A DNA stretch of 64,000 bases from Marinobacter sp. Arc7-DN-1 (lineage in GTDB: Bacteria; Pseudomonadota; Gammaproteobacteria; Pseudomonadales; Oleiphilaceae). The notes beneath the pieces are model-generated. The model saw nothing but the letters and a program-made list of their open reading frames with translations. It was not told where the DNA came from and made no database searches. The DNA lies in the NCBI RefSeq assembly GCF_003441595.1, contig NZ_CP031848.1, positions 434,001 through 498,000 on the forward strand. The letters run 5' to 3'. Below are positions 1-11,295 of this stretch, one piece after another (the first letter of the stretch is position 1; the number at the start of each line of letters is the position of its first letter). The position numbers and the translations under genes were made by a program.

Positions 1-139
1 GCCACAACTCGTCACTGCCGTGGTGCCAGGTCCACCGCAGGTCCAGTGCCAGACGAAACAAACCGTTCAGGAATTCCGGTAAGGACCGCGGTGTATAGGC
101 TAGGGTCAAGGCTGACGTCCTGTCAGATCAGAGATAACA

Positions 140-199
140 TCAATGAGTGGTGTAACCGCCATCAATAATCACCAGTTCATTACCTTCGAGTCGTGCCAT
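140..199 (-). pseudogene. Collapsed short-chain dehydrogenase remnant (19 codons)
   Basis: A 19-residue reading frame, MARLEGNELVIIDGGYTTH, follows a perfect AAGGAGG ribosome binding site. The first six residues match the usual SDR amino terminus (MARLEGK...). The last dozen match the usual SDR carboxyl terminus (G-x-EL-V-DGGYT). The Rossmann core and the YxxxK catalytic segment are missing. The simplest reading is an SDR gene that lost its interior in one deletion while keeping its start, stop and RBS. The product cannot be an active dehydrogenase. The flanking 139 bases to the window edge hold nothing I recognise. Confidence 0.6.
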
Positions 200-219
200 G
201 AAAATCCTCCTTGATGATT

Positions 220-579
220 TCAGTAGGCTTGCCGGCGAACCGGAAAATAGTTCATCGGCATAGGATGTTTTTTCAGCCAGCAGATTAACGAGGAGACGGT
301 AAAGCTGTCGTTCTCAACGCCTTCGAAATCCACGCCAAGCCCTTTGTCTGATTTGCGGACAACATGGGCTTTCAGCCTTCGGCACTGCTTTTCCTGTTTG
401 CCGGGAAAACGAAATTCGAGTTCGACGGTCTGGTTTAACTGCACATCGGTGTAATCTGTCGCAATGAAGAGGCCCCGCTTTGAGGCGTCCCGGATCTGAC
501 CGGTTGCTACGGGCATTCCGCGTTTATACACCAGCAGGCGAAGCTTTCCGTGAACGCGTTTACTGAGTCTGTGTTCCAT
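220..579 (-). CDS. PilZ domain protein
   Basis: A 119-residue protein with the features of a stand-alone PilZ domain, the cyclic-di-GMP receptor fold. There is a basic N-terminus (EHRLSKRVHGKLRLLVYKRG) and a central stretch resembling the D/N-x-S-x-x-G element (RDASKRGLFIAT). The later VDFEGV replaces the usual beta-barrel strand. No membrane segment or signal peptide is seen. It lies between the SDR remnant and malQ and reads leftwards with them, but about 100 bases separate it from malQ, so operon membership is uncertain. Function: probable c-di-GMP-dependent regulator. The target cannot be told from sequence. Confidence 0.75.
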   Translation of the reverse strand: MEHRLSKRVHGKLRLLVYKRGMPVATGQIRDASKRGLFIATDYTDVQLNQTVELEFRFPGKQEKQCRRLKAHVVRKSDKGLGVDFEGVENDSFTVSSLICWLKKHPMPMNYFPVRRQAY

Positions 580-681
580 GTACCCTCCCCCGGTGACTCA
601 TCAAGAACGCCAATTGTTGAAGCTGTCTGTGTCTTATATCGGACTCTTGAGGACGCTTCTTTGATGCTGATCAAAAACCAG

Positions 682-2175
682 TCAGCACCACGACAGGCGA
701 CCATGTTGTCGCACTGATTCGGTGATTCTGTCTGACAGCTCTTTCTGGCAAAGATTCCAGTCCAGTTGCCATATCCAGTTATTCTCCACGGTTCCCGGTG
801 TGTTGAACCGGGCCTCTGTTCCAAGCCCAAAAAAGTCCTGCATGGGAACGATGGCCAGCGAGCACACCGACCGGAAAGCCGCCTCAATAAGGGGCCACGG
901 CATGCCCTCCCCTGTGGTTCCCAGGTACTCGTTAACGTACCGCCGTGTGTGGTCGTCAAGGTTTTGGTACCACCCAAGGGTGGTGTCGTTATCGTGGGTC
1001 CCCGTGTACACAAGATCCCGTGCATGATGGTTGTGTAGCAGGTGCGGATTATCCGGGCTGCCGTCAAAGCCGAATTGCATCACCGTCATCCCTGGTAATC
1101 GGAACCGTTTGCGCAGCTCTTCCACATCGTCGCTGATAATGCCCAGGTTTTCGGCCACAAGGGGCAAGTCGGGGAACCGGGTGAAGCAGGCTTCGAGAAA
1201 ATGGTCGCCGGGGCCGGATACCCAGTAGCCATACCTGGGTTCTGGTGTCGCTGCCGGAATCTCCCAATAGGCGTGCAGGCCACGGAAGTGATCAATTCGG
1301 ATCAGGTCAAACAGGTGGCGTTGGCTTTCCAGCCGCTTCAGCCACCATTGGTACCCATCGGCCGCCATGGCCTCCCAGTTGTAGAGCGGGTTGCCCCAGT
1401 GCTGACCTTCAGACGAAAAATAATCCGGCGGTACGCCGGCAACCACCGTGGATTCACCCCGTTCATCAAGCTTGAACAGATGTCGGTTGGCCCAGACATC
1501 GGCACTGTCATGGGCAACGAAGATGGGGATGTCACCAAACAGTAAAACCCCCTTGCTCCGGGCATAGTCGCGCAACGCCTGCCATTGGTGATGGAACAGA
1601 AACTGCTCGAACCGGATCCGTGCGAGCCGGGAGCGGTTCTGGTCAATAAAGTCACGCAAGGCTCCGCTATCCCGGTCTCTCAGAGAGTCCGGCCATTGCA
1701 GCCAGTCCGATGAATCCTGAACCTCCCGAATCGCCCAGAACAGGCAGAAATCATCCAGCCAGTAGTCGTTGGTTGCCCGGAAGCGTTGATAGGCTGCCCT
1801 GTCGAGTCCGTTCAGGCCGCCACCATCGCTGATGAAAAAGCGTTTCGCAGCCAGGGTCAGCAGTTGGTGGCGCACTTCGGGCGCGGGCTGCGACAGTTCC
1901 CGGTCTGACAGAAGACCCGCCTCGACAAGTTCATGCAAGTCTATGAAGTCCGGATTGCCGGCATGGGAACTCAATGACTGGTAGGGCGAGAGGTCCCGAT
2001 GAGTTGGCCCGATGGGCAGTGTTTGCCAGATGCTCAGGCTGCAGTCCGCCAGGAAATCGGCAAAGGTGCGGGCGCTCGCGCCAAGAACACCCCAGGATCC
2101 TGGCAGGCAGGTTGGGTGGAGCAAAACACCGGCCCGCCGGGTACTGAACAGATCATCGGGGTTGCTTGAAGTCAT
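682..2175 (-). CDS. malQ: 4-alpha-glucanotransferase (amylomaltase)
   Basis: A GH77 enzyme of 497 residues, the short form of the family. It disproportionates maltodextrins by moving glucan chains between acceptors and releases glucose. Visible motifs are the early PTCLPGSWGVL, the GDIPIFVAHDSADVW segment, RIDHFRG with the nucleophilic Asp, VAENLG with the acid/base Glu, and GTHDNDTTLGW. The start overlaps the stop of the upstream GH57 gene by four bases (ATGA), so the two are translationally coupled. It is the last gene of a leftward glgC-GH57-malQ operon and probably recycles the linear chains released by glycogen breakdown. Confidence 0.95.
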   Translation of the reverse strand: MTSSNPDDLFSTRRAGVLLHPTCLPGSWGVLGASARTFADFLADCSLSIWQTLPIGPTHRDLSPYQSLSSHAGNPDFIDLHELVEAGLLSDRELSQPAPEVRHQLLTLAAKRFFISDGGGLNGLDRAAYQRFRATNDYWLDDFCLFWAIREVQDSSDWLQWPDSLRDRDSGALRDFIDQNRSRLARIRFEQFLFHHQWQALRDYARSKGVLLFGDIPIFVAHDSADVWANRHLFKLDERGESTVVAGVPPDYFSSEGQHWGNPLYNWEAMAADGYQWWLKRLESQRHLFDLIRIDHFRGLHAYWEIPAATPEPRYGYWVSGPGDHFLEACFTRFPDLPLVAENLGIISDDVEELRKRFRLPGMTVMQFGFDGSPDNPHLLHNHHARDLVYTGTHDNDTTLGWYQNLDDHTRRYVNEYLGTTGEGMPWPLIEAAFRSVCSLAIVPMQDFFGLGTEARFNTPGTVENNWIWQLDWNLCQKELSDRITESVRQHGRLSWC

Positions 2176-3899
2176 ACCGGCTTATCCGCTTCGTGCCCTG
2201 GCCGCATGGTGCCTCCCCGTGCCGGTTCCCCACTGCCCTGGCTTAACTGCTGGAATACGGAGGGTGGGGCCGGATAACCGATCATCTCGTACAGGTTCAC
2301 CAGGTGCCGGCGGTACAGGTGTTCAAAGTCACTGACGATCTGGGCCGGGTTATAATCTCCGAACCACCAGAACCAGTCGGAGCCCTCGCAGATCGCCAAC
2401 TGTTCTTTCGCGGATTCTTTTTGCTCTGCATTGAGGCTGCCGTTATCCATCACCCGGTCGTAATGGATTTTCGCCTCACAGAGCAGATCCCAGGCGCGGT
2501 TTTTGTCCGGGTCGCCTATCCAGGTGGAAAAGGTGCCGTAAATCCAGCTTCCGGCCACAAGGTGCGGCAGGCGAATGGGTTCAGCGACCGGGTGCGCGAC
2601 CAGTTCGCTGTAGGTGGTCAGTTTCAGTTTTGGGTGATGCGCAAGTACCCGGTAGAGCTCATCCAGAAAATGAAAGCCATTCTCAGGGTAGTATTCCCAT
2701 GCATTCTCTCCATCCATGATGACGGAAATAACCGGCCGGGACTTGCCCCGGGCTTGCCCGGCGATGTTTTCCATGTGATAGACCAGGTCTCCAACGGCAT
2801 CCTTGGCGTGCCAGTCGGCGTAGGTGAAGCCGATCAGATCGGACAGGCCATCGTCCCGGAAGAAAACGGTTACCGGGGAGTCCCCGAAGGTGTACGGCTG
2901 GTGAATGCCGGAGTCCGGCAGCTCCGGATTCTCTTCCCGTGCCCGGTTGAGGCTGTTGTGAGCCACCGAATCGCCGCTGGCGGTCCAGTGGAATCCCGCG
3001 TCATCCAGCAGGCCCAGTGTGGTCTGGCTGAGGCCGCCTTCGGACGCCCAGCAGCCTGCGGGCTCAATGCCAAAAAAGCGCTGGAAAACGGTTTTCGCCT
3101 TCTCCAGTTGCCAGCCGGCCCGCTCTTCACCACCCGGATAGTGGCTGTGGTTGGGTAAAGTGATCTCCGGCATGGCCTCCCTGGCGGATTCCAGTTCCAG
3201 CAGCAACGGCAGCATGGCGTGGGTATAAGGGCTGACAGACAGTTCAACCTGCCCTTTCTGGGCCAGGTGCCGGTATCTCGGCCCGATACCAGATAACACA
3301 TCGAATATCACATTCAGCAGGGCCCGGCGGTCATCCATTGAGAAATGTTGGCCCTTTTCCTGAAGGCTCCGAATGCAATGGTTTTCACGGCGTATGGTTT
3401 CACCCATCCAGCCCAGGTGATACCAGACCAGAAGATCCGACAGGAACCGGCCTGAGATATATCGCTGCAGTTCCGGCTTCTTGCGATAGACATCGGCCAG
3501 CTCAGCCAGCCGCGCATACGCTGGGTAGCGTCTGATAATACGATCCGGATTGGCCCGCAGGGATTTCTCCATCAGGCCCAGAAACGCCGGTGTGCCGGTT
3601 TCGGGCAGTTCCTCCGCTACCAGCGCCGCGAGCAGTGGGTCGCCGATCTCCCCGGCGCCATGGTGCCATCGCTCAATCTGAATGAGGTAGGTTTCAATCT
3701 GCTCAAGCAGAACCGGGGCGAAGTTGACCACGGCTTTTGCCTCAGGCTCGCGCTCCAGGTGGGCTGCCATGTCACTGTAATCCTTGATGGTGTGCAGATA
3801 CACCCAGGGAAACAGGAACTGGCCTGTGCGCATGTCCTGATAGGAAGGCTGGTGCATGTGCCAGCAAAGCACCACCGGAGTTTTGGTGTCAGAGGCCAT
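2172..3899 (-). CDS. Glycoside hydrolase family 57 protein (alpha-amylase/branching type)
   Basis: About 575 residues. The N-terminus carries the GH57 hallmark [12 protein letters not shown], and later family elements follow ([27 protein letters not shown], probably with the catalytic Asp region; WFWWFGDYN near the end). GH57 enzymes cut or rearrange alpha-1,4/1,6 glucans, and the exact activity cannot be fixed from sequence. I place the start at the ATG at 3899, with AGGA eight bases upstream, rather than at an earlier in-frame codon at 3917. It overlaps the 3' end of glgC by 11 bases and is coupled to malQ downstream. Its position between glgC and malQ argues for a role in glycogen structure or turnover. 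Confidence 0.88.
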   Translation of the reverse strand: MASDTKTPVVLCWHMHQPSYQDMRTGQFLFPWVYLHTIKDYSDMAAHLEREPEAKAVVNFAPVLLEQIETYLIQIERWHHGAGEIGDPLLAALVAEELPETGTPAFLGLMEKSLRANPDRIIRRYPAYARLAELADVYRKKPELQRYISGRFLSDLLVWYHLGWMGETIRRENHCIRSLQEKGQHFSMDDRRALLNVIFDVLSGIGPRYRHLAQKGQVELSVSPYTHAMLPLLLELESAREAMPEITLPNHSHYPGGEERAGWQLEKAKTVFQRFFGIEPAGCWASEGGLSQTTLGLLDDAGFHWTASGDSVAHNSLNRAREENPELPDSGIHQPYTFGDSPVTVFFRDDGLSDLIGFTYADWHAKDAVGDLVYHMENIAGQARGKSRPVISVIMDGENAWEYYPENGFHFLDELYRVLAHHPKLKLTTYSELVAHPVAEPIRLPHLVAGSWIYGTFSTWIGDPDKNRAWDLLCEAKIHYDRVMDNGSLNAEQKESAKEQLAICEGSDWFWWFGDYNPAQIVSDFEHLYRRHLVNLYEMIGYPAPPSVFQQLSQGSGEPARGGTMRPGHEADKPV

Positions 3900-5154
3900 G
3901 GGGGTAATCCTGCCCAAGCATTTCGGGCGTGATCAGCACAATACCTTTGGAAGAAACATGAAACCGCTTGCGGTCCTCTACTTCATCAAAACCGATGCGT
4001 GAGCCTTCCGGAATGCGGCAGCCACGGTCAATCAGGGCATTGCGGATGTGGCAGTGGCGGCCAATCTCTACGTCCGGATAGATGACCGAGTCTGAGATAT
4101 CACTGTAAGAATGCACCCTAACCTGCGAAAATAGCAGCGAATGTCTCACCATCGCGCCTGAGACAATACAGCCCCCCGCAACCATGGAATCCACCGCCGC
4201 CCCCCGGCGGTCCTCATCATCGAAGATGAACTTCGCCGGCGGCAATTGCTCCTGGTACGTCCATATCGGCCAGTGGGAATCGTAGAGGTTCAGTTCAGGA
4301 CTGATGCCAATCAGTTCCAGGTTGGCCTGCCAGAGGGCATCAATGGTGCCGACATCCCGCCAGTAAGCGGGCTTGTTGTTTACCGGATCCCGGAACGGAA
4401 AAGCCACCACCCGCAGGCGCTTGATCACAGACGGAATAATATCCTTGCCGAAATCGTGGGATGACTCACCGTTCATCTTGTGATCGCGCATCAGCTCATC
4501 GAACAGTACCTGGGTTCTGAACACATAGATGCCCATGGACGCCAGTGCCTTACCAGGCTGGCCGGGCATGGATTTGGGTTGTTCCGGCTTCTCTACGAAT
4601 TCAGTGACTCTGAGCCCATCGTCTACCGACATCACGCCGAATGCCGAGGCTTCATCAATAGGCACCTCGATACAACCCACGGTGATATCGGCGTCATTCT
4701 CAACATGGGCGGCCAGCATGGTGCCATAGTCCATCTTGTAGACATGGTCGCCAGCCAGGATCAGCACGTATTCCGGGGTGTGGCTGCGAATGATGTCGAG
4801 GTTTTGCAGAACGGCATCCGCTGTGCCTTCATACCAGGAAGTCTCGATGCGCTGCTGGGCAGGCAGCAGCTCAACGAATTCGTCCAGTTCACCTCGAAGG
4901 AACCCCCAGCCCCGCTGGATATGCCGGATCAGGGAGTGAGATTTGTACTGCGTGATGACACCAACCTGGCCGATGCCTGAGTTGATGCAGTTCGACAGTG
5001 GGAAATCGATGATGCGGAACTTTCCACCAAAGGGAACCGCTGGTTTGGCCCGCCAGTTGGTGAGGTCATGGAGGCGGGAGCCCCGACCTCCGGCAAGAAC
5101 CAGCGCGAGAGTTTGACGAGTAAGGCGACTGACGAAACGCTTGGCCGTTTGCAT
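3889..5154 (-). CDS. glgC: Glucose-1-phosphate adenylyltransferase
   Basis: 421 residues, full length for the bacterial enzyme. It makes ADP-glucose from glucose-1-phosphate and ATP, the committed step of glycogen synthesis. The N-terminal nucleotide-binding loop LAGGRGSRL, the [21 protein letters not shown] block, the GTADAVLQN motif and the substrate-binding FVEKPEQP segment are all present. The C-terminal half has the left-handed beta-helix repeats seen in this family ([21 protein letters not shown]). It is the first gene of the leftward operon and starts about 190 bases from the divergent glgB. Confidence 0.97.
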   Translation of the reverse strand: MQTAKRFVSRLTRQTLALVLAGGRGSRLHDLTNWRAKPAVPFGGKFRIIDFPLSNCINSGIGQVGVITQYKSHSLIRHIQRGWGFLRGELDEFVELLPAQQRIETSWYEGTADAVLQNLDIIRSHTPEYVLILAGDHVYKMDYGTMLAAHVENDADITVGCIEVPIDEASAFGVMSVDDGLRVTEFVEKPEQPKSMPGQPGKALASMGIYVFRTQVLFDELMRDHKMNGESSHDFGKDIIPSVIKRLRVVAFPFRDPVNNKPAYWRDVGTIDALWQANLELIGISPELNLYDSHWPIWTYQEQLPPAKFIFDDEDRRGAAVDSMVAGGCIVSGAMVRHSLLFSQVRVHSYSDISDSVIYPDVEIGRHCHIRNALIDRGCRIPEGSRIGFDEVEDRKRFHVSSKGIVLITPEMLGQDYPHGL

Positions 5155-5345
5155 AGTTGCTTCCCTGAAGAAAAATTTCCCTGTAACCGGTCGTTCAACC
5201 GCAAGGGGTTGCTACGTTTTTGACGTCTGTAATCATATTAGAACACTATCATGGAATTATGACGTAAACTTGTTTGGGGTCATTTTTTTAAACAGGCTCA
5301 ATAACGTCAAATGGAAGCTCCACCTGGTTAGGAAAAACACGGTCT
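5155..5345. promoter_or_regulatory. Divergent glgC / glgB control region
   Basis: This 191-base gap separates two operons that point away from each other, so both promoters must lie here. It is clearly more AT-rich than the flanking genes. On the plus strand TTGACG at 5220-5225 is a plausible -35 box, but the nearest -10-like hexamers (CACTAT at 5244, TATCAT at 5247) have spacings of 18 and 21 bases, so the assignment is weak. No operator or riboswitch fold is recognised. Confidence 0.45.
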
Positions 5346-7232
5346 ATGGATAGTCCAACGCTCAGCGAATTCGACCTTCATCTCTTTGCCGAAGGCAGGC
5401 ATTGGCACATTTACAACGTACTGGGCGCTCACGTCTGCAAAAGCCGGGGCGTTGAGGGAGTCCGGTTTGCGGTGTGGGCTCCCCAGGCCAAAGCGGTCAG
5501 CGTTGTCGGAGATTTCAATCACTGGGATACCAGCACCCACGGCATGAGTCTGCATGAAGGCATGGGGGTTTGGTCGTGCTTTATCGCGGGTATCGGCACC
5601 GGAACCCTCTACAAGTTCGCCATAACCACCGATAAGGGTGGTCAGCTGCTGAAAACCGACCCCTATGGCCAGGCCTTTGAGCTGAGACCCGCCACCGCCG
5701 CCGTGGTGACTGAGCGCGGCCACTTTGGCTGGGGAGATGGAGACTGGATCGCCCGGCGCGTTCGCTGGAACTGGCAGGACTCACCGATTTCAATCTACGA
5801 GGTACATGCCGCTTCCTGGCGCCACCACGGCTCCGGGCGTTGGCTGACCTACCGCGAGCTCGCCGACCAGTTGATTCCTTACGTGCTGGAACTGGGCTTT
5901 ACCCACATTGAGCTGCTGCCGGTTACCGAGCACCCATTGGACGAGTCCTGGGGCTACCAGACCACCGGCTACTACGCTCCGACCAGCCGGTTCGGCACCC
6001 CAGACGACCTGCGCTATCTGGTGGACCAGTGCCATCGTCACAACATCGGCGTTATTCTGGACTGGGTGCCCGGCCACTTTCCCACCGACGAGCATGCCCT
6101 CGCCCGTTTTGATGGCAGCGCGCTCTACGAGCACGAAGATCCCCGCAAGGGCCAGCACCAGGACTGGGGCACCCTGATCTACAATTACGGCCGGCATGAG
6201 GTCCGGAACTTCCTGATTGGCAGCGCCCTGTTCTGGCTCGACGCCTTCCATATCGACGGTTTGCGCGTGGATGCCGTAGCTTCGATGCTGTATCTGAACT
6301 ATTCCCGCAAGGAAGGCGAATGGTTGCCGAACGTCCATGGTGGCCATGAGAACCTGGAAGCCATCGAGTTTCTGAGGGAACTGAACCGCGTTTGCCAGAG
6401 CCGTTTCCCGGGAACCCTGGTCTGTGCCGAGGAATCCACTTCCTGGCCACGGGTTACCCGCCCGCCGGAAATCGGCGGCCTCGGCTTCAACCTGAAATGG
6501 AACATGGGCTGGATGCACGACACCCTGGATTACCTTCAGCAGGACCCTGTTTACCGCCAGTACCACCACGACAAACTGACCTTCGGCCTGCTCTACGCGT
6601 TCACCGAGAATTTCCTGCTGCCACTGTCCCACGATGAGGTGGTCCATGGTAAAGGCAGCCTGATCAACAAGATGACGGGAGACGATTGGCAGCAGCGCGC
6701 CTCGTTGCGATTGCTGCTCACCTACATGTACGGTTATCCCGGTGCCAAGCTGCTGTTTATGGGCGGCGAATTCGGCCAGCGCCGGGAGTGGAGTGAATCA
6801 CGGGAGCTGGACTGGTCGCTGCTGGCCTATCCGGAGCACCAGGGCCTCAAACGTCTGGTACAGGATCTCAACGGCCTCTATCGCCGGGAAGTATCGCTGC
6901 ACGGTGAGTGTTTCAGGCCCGAAGGCTTTGAATGGATTGACTGCCACGACTCTCCCCAATCCGTGATCAGCTTTTTGCGCACAGCCAAAGGTGAAACGTC
7001 AGTCATTGTGGTCAATTTCACGCCCATGCCCCGGCACCACTACCGCATCGGACTACCCCAGGGCGGCATCTGGCGGGAAATCTTCAATTCGGATTCCGAA
7101 TATTATGGTGGCAGTAACCTGGGCAATCCCTACCCCATGCCTGCGGACGAACAACCCTGGATGAACCGCAACTGGTCACTGGAACTGACTCTGCCGCCAC
7201 TGGGCGCGATTGTCCTGAGGCCGGCCTTATGA
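5346..7232 (+). CDS. glgB: 1,4-alpha-glucan branching enzyme
   Basis: 628 residues, the GH13 type with a CBM48 module. The N-terminal carbohydrate-binding module spans roughly residues 20-130 ([22 protein letters not shown]). The TIM barrel follows with [17 protein letters not shown] carrying the nucleophile at Asp309, CAEEST with the acid/base at Glu362, and [11 protein letters not shown]. It lacks the extra N1 domain of the long E. coli form. It introduces alpha-1,6 branches into the chain made by GlgA. It is the first gene of the rightward operon, and its stop overlaps glgA by four bases. Confidence 0.97.
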   Translation: MDSPTLSEFDLHLFAEGRHWHIYNVLGAHVCKSRGVEGVRFAVWAPQAKAVSVVGDFNHWDTSTHGMSLHEGMGVWSCFIAGIGTGTLYKFAITTDKGGQLLKTDPYGQAFELRPATAAVVTERGHFGWGDGDWIARRVRWNWQDSPISIYEVHAASWRHHGSGRWLTYRELADQLIPYVLELGFTHIELLPVTEHPLDESWGYQTTGYYAPTSRFGTPDDLRYLVDQCHRHNIGVILDWVPGHFPTDEHALARFDGSALYEHEDPRKGQHQDWGTLIYNYGRHEVRNFLIGSALFWLDAFHIDGLRVDAVASMLYLNYSRKEGEWLPNVHGGHENLEAIEFLRELNRVCQSRFPGTLVCAEESTSWPRVTRPPEIGGLGFNLKWNMGWMHDTLDYLQQDPVYRQYHHDKLTFGLLYAFTENFLLPLSHDEVVHGKGSLINKMTGDDWQQRASLRLLLTYMYGYPGAKLLFMGGEFGQRREWSESRELDWSLLAYPEHQGLKRLVQDLNGLYRREVSLHGECFRPEGFEWIDCHDSPQSVISFLRTAKGETSVIVVNFTPMPRHHYRIGLPQGGIWREIFNSDSEYYGGSNLGNPYPMPADEQPWMNRNWSLELTLPPLGAIVLRPAL

Positions 7233-8692
7233 TCCGGGTTCTGTTCGCCACCAGTGAGGTCTACCCGCTGGTGAAAACCGGCGGTCTTGCCGATGTCTCA
7301 GCCAGCCTGCCAGAGGCACTCTGCCGGCTCGAATACGATGTCCAGATTCTGTTGCCGGGGTATCCGGATGCCCTGAAAGCAGCCAGAAAAGCCGGTTCCC
7401 GGAGAAAGTCCCGGTTCCAGATCGGGCAATACAGTGTCAGTCTCTGGCAGACCCGGCTCCCTGGCACGGCGGTAACGCTCTGGCTGGTGGATTGTCCGCC
7501 GCTGTTTGACCGGCCCGGAGACCCTTACAGAAACGATGAGGGAAAAGACTGGTGGGATAACGCCCATCGATTCGCGCTGTTTGCCAGAGTCGGTGCGATG
7601 ATGGCCACGGGCGATGCCGGGGTAACCTGGAAACCGGATCTGGTCCACTGCAATGACTGGCAGACCGGGCTTATTCCGGTCTTTATGGAATCCTGTCAGG
7701 ACCGGCCGGGCACCGTTTTCACGATCCACAATCTCGCCTACCAGGGTATTTTCTCTCACGAAACCTTCCGGGCCCTGGGGTTGCCGGATTCACTCTGGCG
7801 GCTGGACCAACTGGAATTCTACGGCCAGTTGTCCTTTATCAAGGGCGGCCTGGTGTTCAGTGATCGCATTACCACCGTCAGCCCCGGTTATGCCCGTGAA
7901 ATCCAGACCCCGGAATTTGGCTGTGGCCTCGATGGCCTGCTCCGGCATCGGCAGGCGGCGTTAACGGGAATTCTCAACGGCATTGATACCCGGGTATGGA
8001 ATCCGGGGGAAGATCCCGAGCTTGCCTTTCACTACGGGCGAGAACACCTTAAGAACAAAGCCCAGTGCCAGGCCCTGCTTCAGCAGGAACTGGGCCTTAA
8101 GGTCAACGGTGGCCCGCTGCTGGGATTCATTGGCCGGCTGGTGGAGCAAAAAGGCGTGGACTGGCTGATTGCGGTGATGCCCGAATTGCTGGAAAAGGGC
8201 TGCCAGTTTGTGATTCTCGGGTCCGGTGAGACCCGCTACGAGGAACCCCTGAAACTGCTGGCGAGGCAATGGCCTGAGCAGATGTCCCTGACCCTCGGTT
8301 ACGACGAGGGGCTGTCTCACCGAATCACCGGCGGTTGCGATCTGTTCCTGATGCCATCCCGGTTTGAGCCTTGCGGCCTCAACCAGATGTACAGCCTGCG
8401 CTACGGCACGGTGCCGGTGGTGCACGGGGTTGGCGGGTTATCAGACACCGTAAACGACCCGCAGGACGTCGGCATCGACCGGGCCAACGGCTTCCGGTTC
8501 GGCGAGGCCAGCGCCCCGGCACTTCTGGGAGCAGTCAACCGTGCACTGGAATATTTCAGGCAGCGCAAACAGTGGCGCCGGCTTCAGCAAAACGGCATGG
8601 CGACGGACTATTCCTGGAAGCGGCGGGCCCTCAATTATGGTGACCTCTACCGGAACATTCTGAAAGAACGTCAACATCAACCGCAGGATTAG
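7229..8692 (+). CDS. glgA: Glycogen synthase (ADP-glucose type)
   Basis: 487 residues, the usual GT5 length. The N-terminal KTGGLADV loop (residues 16-23) binds ADP-glucose. [17 protein letters not shown] and [10 protein letters not shown] are conserved family blocks. The C-terminal [17 protein letters not shown] segment contains the catalytic glutamate. It elongates alpha-1,4 chains from the ADP-glucose made by GlgC across the divergent promoter. Its start overlaps the glgB stop (ATGA), and glgP follows directly, so glgB-glgA-glgP is very likely one transcript. Confidence 0.97.
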   Translation: MIRVLFATSEVYPLVKTGGLADVSASLPEALCRLEYDVQILLPGYPDALKAARKAGSRRKSRFQIGQYSVSLWQTRLPGTAVTLWLVDCPPLFDRPGDPYRNDEGKDWWDNAHRFALFARVGAMMATGDAGVTWKPDLVHCNDWQTGLIPVFMESCQDRPGTVFTIHNLAYQGIFSHETFRALGLPDSLWRLDQLEFYGQLSFIKGGLVFSDRITTVSPGYAREIQTPEFGCGLDGLLRHRQAALTGILNGIDTRVWNPGEDPELAFHYGREHLKNKAQCQALLQQELGLKVNGGPLLGFIGRLVEQKGVDWLIAVMPELLEKGCQFVILGSGETRYEEPLKLLARQWPEQMSLTLGYDEGLSHRITGGCDLFLMPSRFEPCGLNQMYSLRYGTVPVVHGVGGLSDTVNDPQDVGIDRANGFRFGEASAPALLGAVNRALEYFRQRKQWRRLQQNGMATDYSWKRRALNYGDLYRNILKERQHQPQD

Positions 8693-8724
8693 TGGGAGCG
8701 TGTACCCGCCTGGAGACAATCAAC

Positions 8725-11277
8725 ATGCATAAAGCGACGGAATTCCGACTTGAGGCCCATCCCATTATTCCCGAGGCGCTGGAGCGTCTTGATGAGCTGG
8801 CCAACGATTTGTTTTACAGCTGGGATCACGGCGTTCGCAGCCTGCTCGCCCGGATCGACCTTCGGCTTTGGCTGAAAGTTGAGCATAACCCCAAGCTGTT
8901 TCTGCGCCGTGTGGCCCAGGACCGGCTTGATGAGGCTTCGGAAGACCGGGCTTTCCTGGCCGAATACCGCCGGGTACTGAGCAGTTATGATGCCTACCTG
9001 GAGGCAGGTCCCGGGCCGGAAGTCACCGAAAAGCTGGATCCGGAAAAGACGTTGGTGGCCTACTTCTGTGCCGAGTTTGGCTTCCATGAGAGCTTTCCCA
9101 TTTACTCCGGAGGCCTCGGCATTCTCGCGGGCGATCATTGCAAGGCCGCCAGTGATCTGGCGTTGCCCTTTGTCGCCGTTGGCCTGCTGTACCAGCAGGG
9201 ATATTTCATCCAGAGTATCGACGCTCTGGGCCAGCAGATCGCCAGGTACCAGTCCCATTCCAGCGATGAACTGCCGATAACGCCCGTGGAAAAAGACGGC
9301 GAAGTGCTCAAGGTTTCCGTGCCCTTCCCCGGCCGCGACGTGGTAGCGCGGGTCTGGGAAGCACGGGTCGGTCATATCCGCTTGTACCTGCTGGACAGCC
9401 ACACAGAGGAAAACAGCGCGGAAGACCAGGAACTGACCTTACAGCTGTATGGTGGCGACGAGTCCACCCGGATCAGCCAGGAGATGCTGCTGGGCATCGG
9501 CGGCACCCGGGTACTGGAGGCCCTGGATCTGAAACCGACGGTCTGGCACATCAACGAGGGCCATGCGGCGTTCCAGATCCTCGAACGTTGCCGGCACACC
9601 ATGGCCTCCGGGCTGAATTTTGAAGCCGCACTGGAAGCCGTCGCTGGCGCCACCCTGTTTACCACCCACACGCCTGTCGCAGCCGGCCACGACATCTTCC
9701 CCAGGGATCTGGTTTACCACGCTCTCGGTCGTTACCTGGAGGAATCCGGGCTGGACTTCGAAACAGTGTTTGCTCTCGGGGCCAAAGCGGGCGGTGACAC
9801 CTTTAACATGACAAGCCTGGGCCTGCGGGGCTCGCGTTTCCACAACGGTGTCAGCCGCATCCACGGTGGCGTGGCCTCTCAGATGGAGGGGGATATCTGG
9901 CCCCAGGTCCCGGCGGAAGAAAACCCTCTTGGCTACATCACCAACGGCGTGCATGTTCCCACCTTTCTGGCGCCGGAATGGTCCAGCCTGTTCGATATCC
10001 AGGCGCCGACCTGGAAGAGTGAGATGAGAAACCAGCAGTTCTGGGAATTTATCGATCAGATTCCGGATTATCACTACTGGAGCGTGCATAAAGCCCTCAA
10101 GCAACAGATGGGCGAGTATATTGTTCGGCGCCTGAGCCGCCAGCACAAACGCAACGGAACCGGCCATTCGGTTACCGACAGGATGACCCGGCAGTTGATT
10201 TCCTCGGAAAAAGACACCCTGGTGATCGGCTTTGCCCGGCGGTTTGCCACCTACAAACGCGCCACTCTGATCTTCTCCGATCTTGACCGGCTGGAGCGCA
10301 TTCTCACCGATCCGGATCGCCCGGTCGTTCTGGTTTTCGCCGGCAAGGCCCACCCCCGGGACAAACCCGGCCAGCGCCTGATCAAGGTAATTCACGATCT
10401 TTCCATGCATCCCTCGCTCATGGGGCATCTGATCCTGCTGGAGGATTACGACCAGGCCATGGCGAGACGCCTGCTCAGTGGCGTGGATGTCTGGCTGAAC
10501 ACGCCGGAATACCCGAAGGAGGCCAGCGGAACCTCCGGTGAAAAGGCCGCTCTCAACGGTGCACTGAATCTCAGCGTGCTTGATGGCTGGTGGGGTGAAG
10601 GCTACGACGGCAAGAACGGCTGGGCGATTCCGCCCAGGGACACGGAGCTGGATGCCGAATTCCGTAACGAAGAGGAAGCCCGGGATCTGCTGGATCTACT
10701 GGAGTTTGAAGTGGTTCCGCTCTATTACGAGCGGGTCTCCCAGGGCTTCTCGAGGGGCTGGGTAAAACGCTCGAAAGCCTCCATGAAAACGATTACACCC
10801 CGATTCAACAGCCAGCGTATGGTGATGGATTACGTCACCAACTATTATCAGCCGGCCTCAAGCCAGGGAGCCCTGCTGATGGCCGATGGTGGCAAGGTGG
10901 CCACCGGGCTGGCGGACTGGAAAGCGAAGGTACGGGAGGCGTGGCCGGGTGTTGAATTACACGTGGTGGGTTGTGTTGAGGCTCGCTGCCCCCACAACGA
11001 CACCGTTGAGCTCCGGGTGGAGGCATTACTCAATGGCTTGAGCGCGGACGATGTGCGGGTCGAGTGCCTGGTCAGCCCGGAGTGCACGGGAACCCACGAG
11101 AGCCCGGGGCCAGACAGTTTCTTTCTAGAAAAAGAAAGTGAAGCGGATGGCCGAACGGTATTTGCCTCCCGGGTCCAGCCTCCCTACCCCGGACTCCAGA
11201 CCCTCAGGTTGCGGATGTATCCACATCACGAGGCGTTAACCCATCCGCTGGAAATGGGCGCCATGCTCTGGGTCTGA
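8725..11277 (+). CDS. glgP: Alpha-glucan (glycogen/starch) phosphorylase
   Basis: About 850 residues, a GT35 enzyme of the shorter type with an N-terminal DUF3417-like region. It releases glucose-1-phosphate from glycogen ends. Recognisable are EFGFHESFPIYSGGLGILAGDH near residue 110-130, HINEGHAAF, RFATYKRATLI, and the pyridoxal-phosphate region SGTSGEKAALNG...LDGWWGEGYDG. I chose the ATG at 8725, preceded by CTGGAG nine bases away. An in-frame GTG at 8692 has no RBS and overlaps the end of glgA. It is the last gene of the glgBAP operon, so synthesis and breakdown genes are transcribed together. Confidence 0.94.
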   Translation: MHKATEFRLEAHPIIPEALERLDELANDLFYSWDHGVRSLLARIDLRLWLKVEHNPKLFLRRVAQDRLDEASEDRAFLAEYRRVLSSYDAYLEAGPGPEVTEKLDPEKTLVAYFCAEFGFHESFPIYSGGLGILAGDHCKAASDLALPFVAVGLLYQQGYFIQSIDALGQQIARYQSHSSDELPITPVEKDGEVLKVSVPFPGRDVVARVWEARVGHIRLYLLDSHTEENSAEDQELTLQLYGGDESTRISQEMLLGIGGTRVLEALDLKPTVWHINEGHAAFQILERCRHTMASGLNFEAALEAVAGATLFTTHTPVAAGHDIFPRDLVYHALGRYLEESGLDFETVFALGAKAGGDTFNMTSLGLRGSRFHNGVSRIHGGVASQMEGDIWPQVPAEENPLGYITNGVHVPTFLAPEWSSLFDIQAPTWKSEMRNQQFWEFIDQIPDYHYWSVHKALKQQMGEYIVRRLSRQHKRNGTGHSVTDRMTRQLISSEKDTLVIGFARRFATYKRATLIFSDLDRLERILTDPDRPVVLVFAGKAHPRDKPGQRLIKVIHDLSMHPSLMGHLILLEDYDQAMARRLLSGVDVWLNTPEYPKEASGTSGEKAALNGALNLSVLDGWWGEGYDGKNGWAIPPRDTELDAEFRNEEEARDLLDLLEFEVVPLYYERVSQGFSRGWVKRSKASMKTITPRFNSQRMVMDYVTNYYQPASSQGALLMADGGKVATGLADWKAKVREAWPGVELHVVGCVEARCPHNDTVELRVEALLNGLSADDVRVECLVSPECTGTHESPGPDSFFLEKESEADGRTVFASRVQPPYPGLQTLRLRMYPHHEALTHPLEMGAMLWV

Positions 11278-11295
11278 GTCCGTGCATGGCCGGTC

